NCBI GenBank assembly: GCA_958428295.1
Contig: CAUAFL010000004.1
Coordinates: 38,157-102,156, forward strand
Reading direction: 5' to 3'
Length of the DNA: 64,000 nt
Source: an uncultured Bacillota bacterium
Lineage (GTDB): Bacteria > Bacillota_I > Bacilli_A > RF39 > UBA660
Below are positions 61,326-64,000 of the stretch, piece after piece; within the stretch, counting starts at the first letter, position 1, and the number at the start of each line of letters is the position of its first letter. The position numbers were made by a program, and so were the translations under genes. The notes beneath the pieces are model-generated. The model searched no databases and had not been told where the DNA came from. It saw only the letters and a list, made by a program, of their open reading frames with translations.

Positions 61326-61699
61326 TATTTATTTCTCCCTTCTTTTTTGGTGATAATAATCTGATTATTTAATTGTAATAAAGCATTGACCATGGAACAA
61401 TCTTCTGTCTTCCGGGTAACCTTCCAAACTGGATTTTCGTTTTTAGCACCATAAACTTTTTCACGAATATCCGCAACGAAGTGTTCTTCTAGATCATTAT
61501 AACTCATCGCAAACGTTTTTCCATGAGTGACTTCATTTTCAATTTGCGGAAGTGTAGAAAGAAAGGCTAAATCGTTTTCATTCAACTCTTCTTTTGGAAC
61601 ATAAAAGCCATTATCATCATGGAGATAGGCTCCTTGTAATTCTCCTATTAATGATTGATTAATAATCAAGTTGTAGCCTTGTTTTAATTTTTCTTCCAT
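61325..61699 (-). CDS. Hypothetical 124-residue protein
   Basis: No domain is recognised. The protein is mixed alpha/beta with EELNENDLAFLSTLPQIENE and VADIREKVYGAKNENPVW. The ATG at 61699 has GGAGG 6 bases upstream; the ATG at 61705 directly abuts the site. It lies 10 bases downstream of pcrA and overlaps the nucleotidyltransferase start. Confidence 0.55.
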   Translation of the reverse strand: MEEKLKQGYNLIINQSLIGELQGAYLHDDNGFYVPKEELNENDLAFLSTLPQIENEVTHGKTFAMSYNDLEEHFVADIREKVYGAKNENPVWKVTRKTEDCSMVNALLQLNNQIIITKKEGRNK

Positions 61700-61709
61700 T
61701 CGCATCCTC

Positions 61710-63803
61710 CTATACTTTAGCCAAACTTTTATGATTTTTCATTAATTTTTTAACTCCATAGGGATGTTTAAAGGCGACTGTTACTAAGGAATTAGTAACA
61801 TCTATGACCTTTCCAGCCCCAAAATTCTCATGGATTACATAATCGCCAATTTGGTAATCTGTTTCTTCTTCTCGTAAAACATCTTTGACATTAATCACCG
61901 GTTCTTCTTTTCGTTCACTAGTAACATTAGAGGTTATCAACTGTTGATCAATCTCACCTAAAAAACGACTAGGGGGATTAATTTGATCATGACCAAACAA
62001 CACCCTACGGCGGGCATTGAGTAAATATAATTTTTCTTTGGCACGTGTAATCGCAACATAACACAGTCTTCGTTCTTCTTCCGTTTCTAAATGATTCATT
62101 AAGGAATTCATATGAGGAAAAATACCCTCCTCTAAACCAATGACAAAAACAACATCAAATTCTAAGCCTTTTACAGAATGTACTGTCATGAGACTCACTC
62201 TATCTCTATTATCTTTATATTCATCTTTATCGGTAACTAGACTGACCTCATATAAAAAATCTTCTAGCGATACTAACCCTTCTCGTTCCTCAAAAGCCCG
62301 CGTAATTGATTTAAATTCTTCTAAGTTTTCTAGTCTAATTTCGGCCTCGATTGTCTTTTCTGTTTCTAATTCCTTTTTCATGCCACTAGTATCTAACACT
62401 TTATCGATCAATTCTGTTAAGGTAACATTTTCTGAAACCTTCTTTAGGTCTAAAATAATCCTTTTAAATTTTTCCTCTTTGCCACTTTCAATTACTTCAA
62501 AGAGACTTTTTTCTAGGGCATCAGCCTTCATCGTCAAATTTTCAATCGTTTTAGGCCCAATTCCTCGTCGAGGGGTATTAATAGCACGCTGTAAACTGAT
62601 ATCATCTTTTTCATTGTAGATTAATTTTAAATAGGCCAATAGGTCTTTTATTTCTTTTCGAGCATAGAAGCTTAACCCGCCCACAATCCGATAAGGGATA
62701 CTTTGCTTTAATAATTCTTCTTCCATCACGCGAGATTGGGCATTGGTACGATATAAAATAGCAATATCTGAGAGCTCTTGTCCTTCTTGTTGCATTTTCT
62801 TAATCATACTAGCTACATAGTGACTTTCGTCTTTTTCATCGTAAGAGCGATAATAGGTAATTTTATCCCCTTCTCCTTTGGTCGACCATAGATTTTTTTC
62901 TTTTCTACTTTCATTATTGCGAATAACACAGTTAGCGGCCTCTAAAATTGTTTTAGTAGAACGGTAATTTTGTTCCAATTTAATACTCAATGCTTTGGGA
63001 TAGTCTTTTTCAAAGTTAAGAATATTTTTATAGTTTGCTCCTCGAAAACCATAAATTGCCTGATCAGCGTCTCCAACGACACATATATTCTGGTATTTTG
63101 CACTGATCAGTTTACTTAGTATATATTGAGCCTCATTAGTATCCTGATACTCATCAATTAATAAATAACGATAGCGTTGTTGGTAGTATTGTAAGACACT
63201 AGGATGTTCTCTAAAAAGTTTAATTGGTAATAATAATAAATCATCAAAATCAACCGCATTATTTTGCTTCAATTTTTGTTCATATTTACGATAGACCTCA
63301 TTTACTACTTGCTCGTAGTCACTGCTAGCGTAGCGTTCATAATCATCTGGCGACATCATTTCATTTTTACAATTGCTAATTTTGTTTTTAATGGCTTTAG
63401 GATTGTAGATTTTAGGATCATAATTTAAGTTTTTTAGGATTTTTTTAATAATAACTAGAGAGTCATCACTATCCATAATAACAAAATTGGCCTGATAACC
63501 AAGCCGATCATAGTTTTCTTTTAATAGACGAAGACCAAAAGAATGAAAGGTGGAAATCTGAATTTGGTGAGCAAAGGAACCAATTAACTGATAAACTCTC
63601 TCTTTCATTTCTCTTGCCGCTTTATTAGTGAAAGTGATCGCCAAAATCTCTTCAGGCACCACATGAAGTTCTTCAATTAGATAGGCAATTTTAGTGGTTA
63701 ATACTTTGGTCTTTCCACTTCCTGCCCCGGCTAAGATAAGAAGAGGACCATCGTTATATAGGACAGCTTCCTTTTGTTCTTTATTTAATTGTTCTAAATT
63801 CAT
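61710..63803 (-). CDS. pcrA: PcrA/UvrD-type SF1A DNA helicase
   Basis: This 697-residue helicase acts in repair and rolling-circle replication. Motifs in order: LAGAGSGKTKVL (I), TFTNKAAREMKERV (Ia), LLIDEYQDTNEAQ (II), VVGDADQAIYGFRGA (III), LEQNYRSTKTI (IV), MTVHSVKGLEFDVVFV (V) and CYVAITRAKEKL (VI), plus a C-terminal tudor-like segment QIGDYVIHENFGAGKV. AGGAGATAA precedes the ATG. It forms one transcription unit with ligA. Confidence 0.97.
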   Translation of the reverse strand: MNLEQLNKEQKEAVLYNDGPLLILAGAGSGKTKVLTTKIAYLIEELHVVPEEILAITFTNKAAREMKERVYQLIGSFAHQIQISTFHSFGLRLLKENYDRLGYQANFVIMDSDDSLVIIKKILKNLNYDPKIYNPKAIKNKISNCKNEMMSPDDYERYASSDYEQVVNEVYRKYEQKLKQNNAVDFDDLLLLPIKLFREHPSVLQYYQQRYRYLLIDEYQDTNEAQYILSKLISAKYQNICVVGDADQAIYGFRGANYKNILNFEKDYPKALSIKLEQNYRSTKTILEAANCVIRNNESRKEKNLWSTKGEGDKITYYRSYDEKDESHYVASMIKKMQQEGQELSDIAILYRTNAQSRVMEEELLKQSIPYRIVGGLSFYARKEIKDLLAYLKLIYNEKDDISLQRAINTPRRGIGPKTIENLTMKADALEKSLFEVIESGKEEKFKRIILDLKKVSENVTLTELIDKVLDTSGMKKELETEKTIEAEIRLENLEEFKSITRAFEEREGLVSLEDFLYEVSLVTDKDEYKDNRDRVSLMTVHSVKGLEFDVVFVIGLEEGIFPHMNSLMNHLETEEERRLCYVAITRAKEKLYLLNARRRVLFGHDQINPPSRFLGEIDQQLITSNVTSERKEEPVINVKDVLREEETDYQIGDYVIHENFGAGKVIDVTNSLVTVAFKHPYGVKKLMKNHKSLAKV

Positions 63804-63931
63804 GATTATCTCCTACTTCCTATATTCATTATACATGAATTTCCAAAAACGGAAAAGCAAAAGACACTTTTTCATTTTTTTACCAGTCGTTTTTAAGATT
63901 TAAAAAATCGCTTTTCCTAACAAAAACGACT
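63804..63931. other. Gap left of the glycine-rich gene
   Basis: AGTCGTTTTT and AAAAACGACT form a 10-bp inverted repeat around 63875-63933, and a nested T-run hairpin may end the glycine-rich transcript on the minus strand. No gene is present. Confidence 0.45.
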
Positions 63932-64000
63932 TTAGTTAACTAAACTAATCTTGGCAAAACCATGACCACTATTCCCCGTCATCGTAGCTGCCCCATCATA
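63932..64000 (-). CDS. C-terminal end of a glycine-rich surface protein (partial)
   Basis: The last 22 residues read ATMTGNSGHGFAKISLVN before TAA. The G-N-S-G-x-G-(Y/F)-A-K-I pattern is the end of Gly-rich domains of large secreted proteins in Bacilli. The rest lies beyond the right edge. Confidence 0.6.
   Translation of the reverse strand, partial: YDGAATMTGNSGHGFAKISLVN

Overview
The window is AT-rich Bacillota DNA. TGA acts as a stop, Shine-Dalgarno sites of the AAGGAGG type precede almost every gene, and all five tRNAs carry an encoded CCA. It also holds T-box leaders, pcrA next to ligA, YitT, a class B sortase and a MurE ligase. I infer a gut Bacilli lineage (Erysipelotrichia/RF39-like); the species cannot be fixed from this sequence.

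Left part, about 1-11.6 kb: an accretion of mobile DNA. Element A (about 0.75-3.8 kb, minus strand) has a large serine recombinase, a small ORF, a TnpV gene and a 90-residue leader gene. Element B (about 6.3-11.6 kb, minus strand) has a second large serine recombinase, a related 91-residue leader gene, a MobV-type relaxase with a dyad-rich putative oriT, and a DUF3800 gene pair. Plus-strand cargo lies around element A: a class I glutamine amidotransferase at 92, a Ppx/GppA-like protein at 3957, and an adenylosuccinate synthetase homologue at 4875. The catalytic Asp of that homologue is replaced by Ser, as in phage PurZ. The cargo looks like one transcription unit split by element A. A promoter-to-terminator unit of about 65 nt (6300-6402) is a candidate small RNA. 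tRNA-Gly(UCC), with a perfect consensus promoter, marks the right side of the island. A UPF1-like helicase with a nuclease-like C-terminus follows.

Middle part, about 14.8-34 kb: chromosomal and rich in DNA repair genes (UvsE, two MGMT-family proteins, TagA, MutY fused to a hypoxanthine/uracil-DNA glycosylase). A T-box-controlled HD-valS operon, tRNA-Arg, -Pro, -Cys and -Gly(GCC), a frameshifted transglutaminase-like gene, a serine hydrolase, envelope-associated proteins and a three-gene 2-hydroxyacyl-CoA-dehydratase-type activase module follow.

Right part, about 34-64 kb: envelope and housekeeping genes. These are sortase B, a Ca-type P-ATPase, an ABC-F ATPase, a glucosaminidase-like protein, Tex, a YqeK/S66-peptidase fusion, DUF5131, a MerR regulator, a 3D-domain protein, MurE, a putative membrane metalloprotease, a T-box-controlled Ca/Na exchanger-ileS operon, and the ligA-nucleotidyltransferase-pcrA cluster. 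The tail of a glycine-rich surface protein lies at the right edge. Two decayed loci are visible: an ORF with two frameshifts at 38475 and a tyrosine-integrase fragment at 44725.

The strongest leads for something new are the PurZ-like cargo, the two recombinase modules with homologous leader genes and hairpin leaders (an attenuator in front of recombinase B), the candidate sRNA, and two unusual domain fusions.
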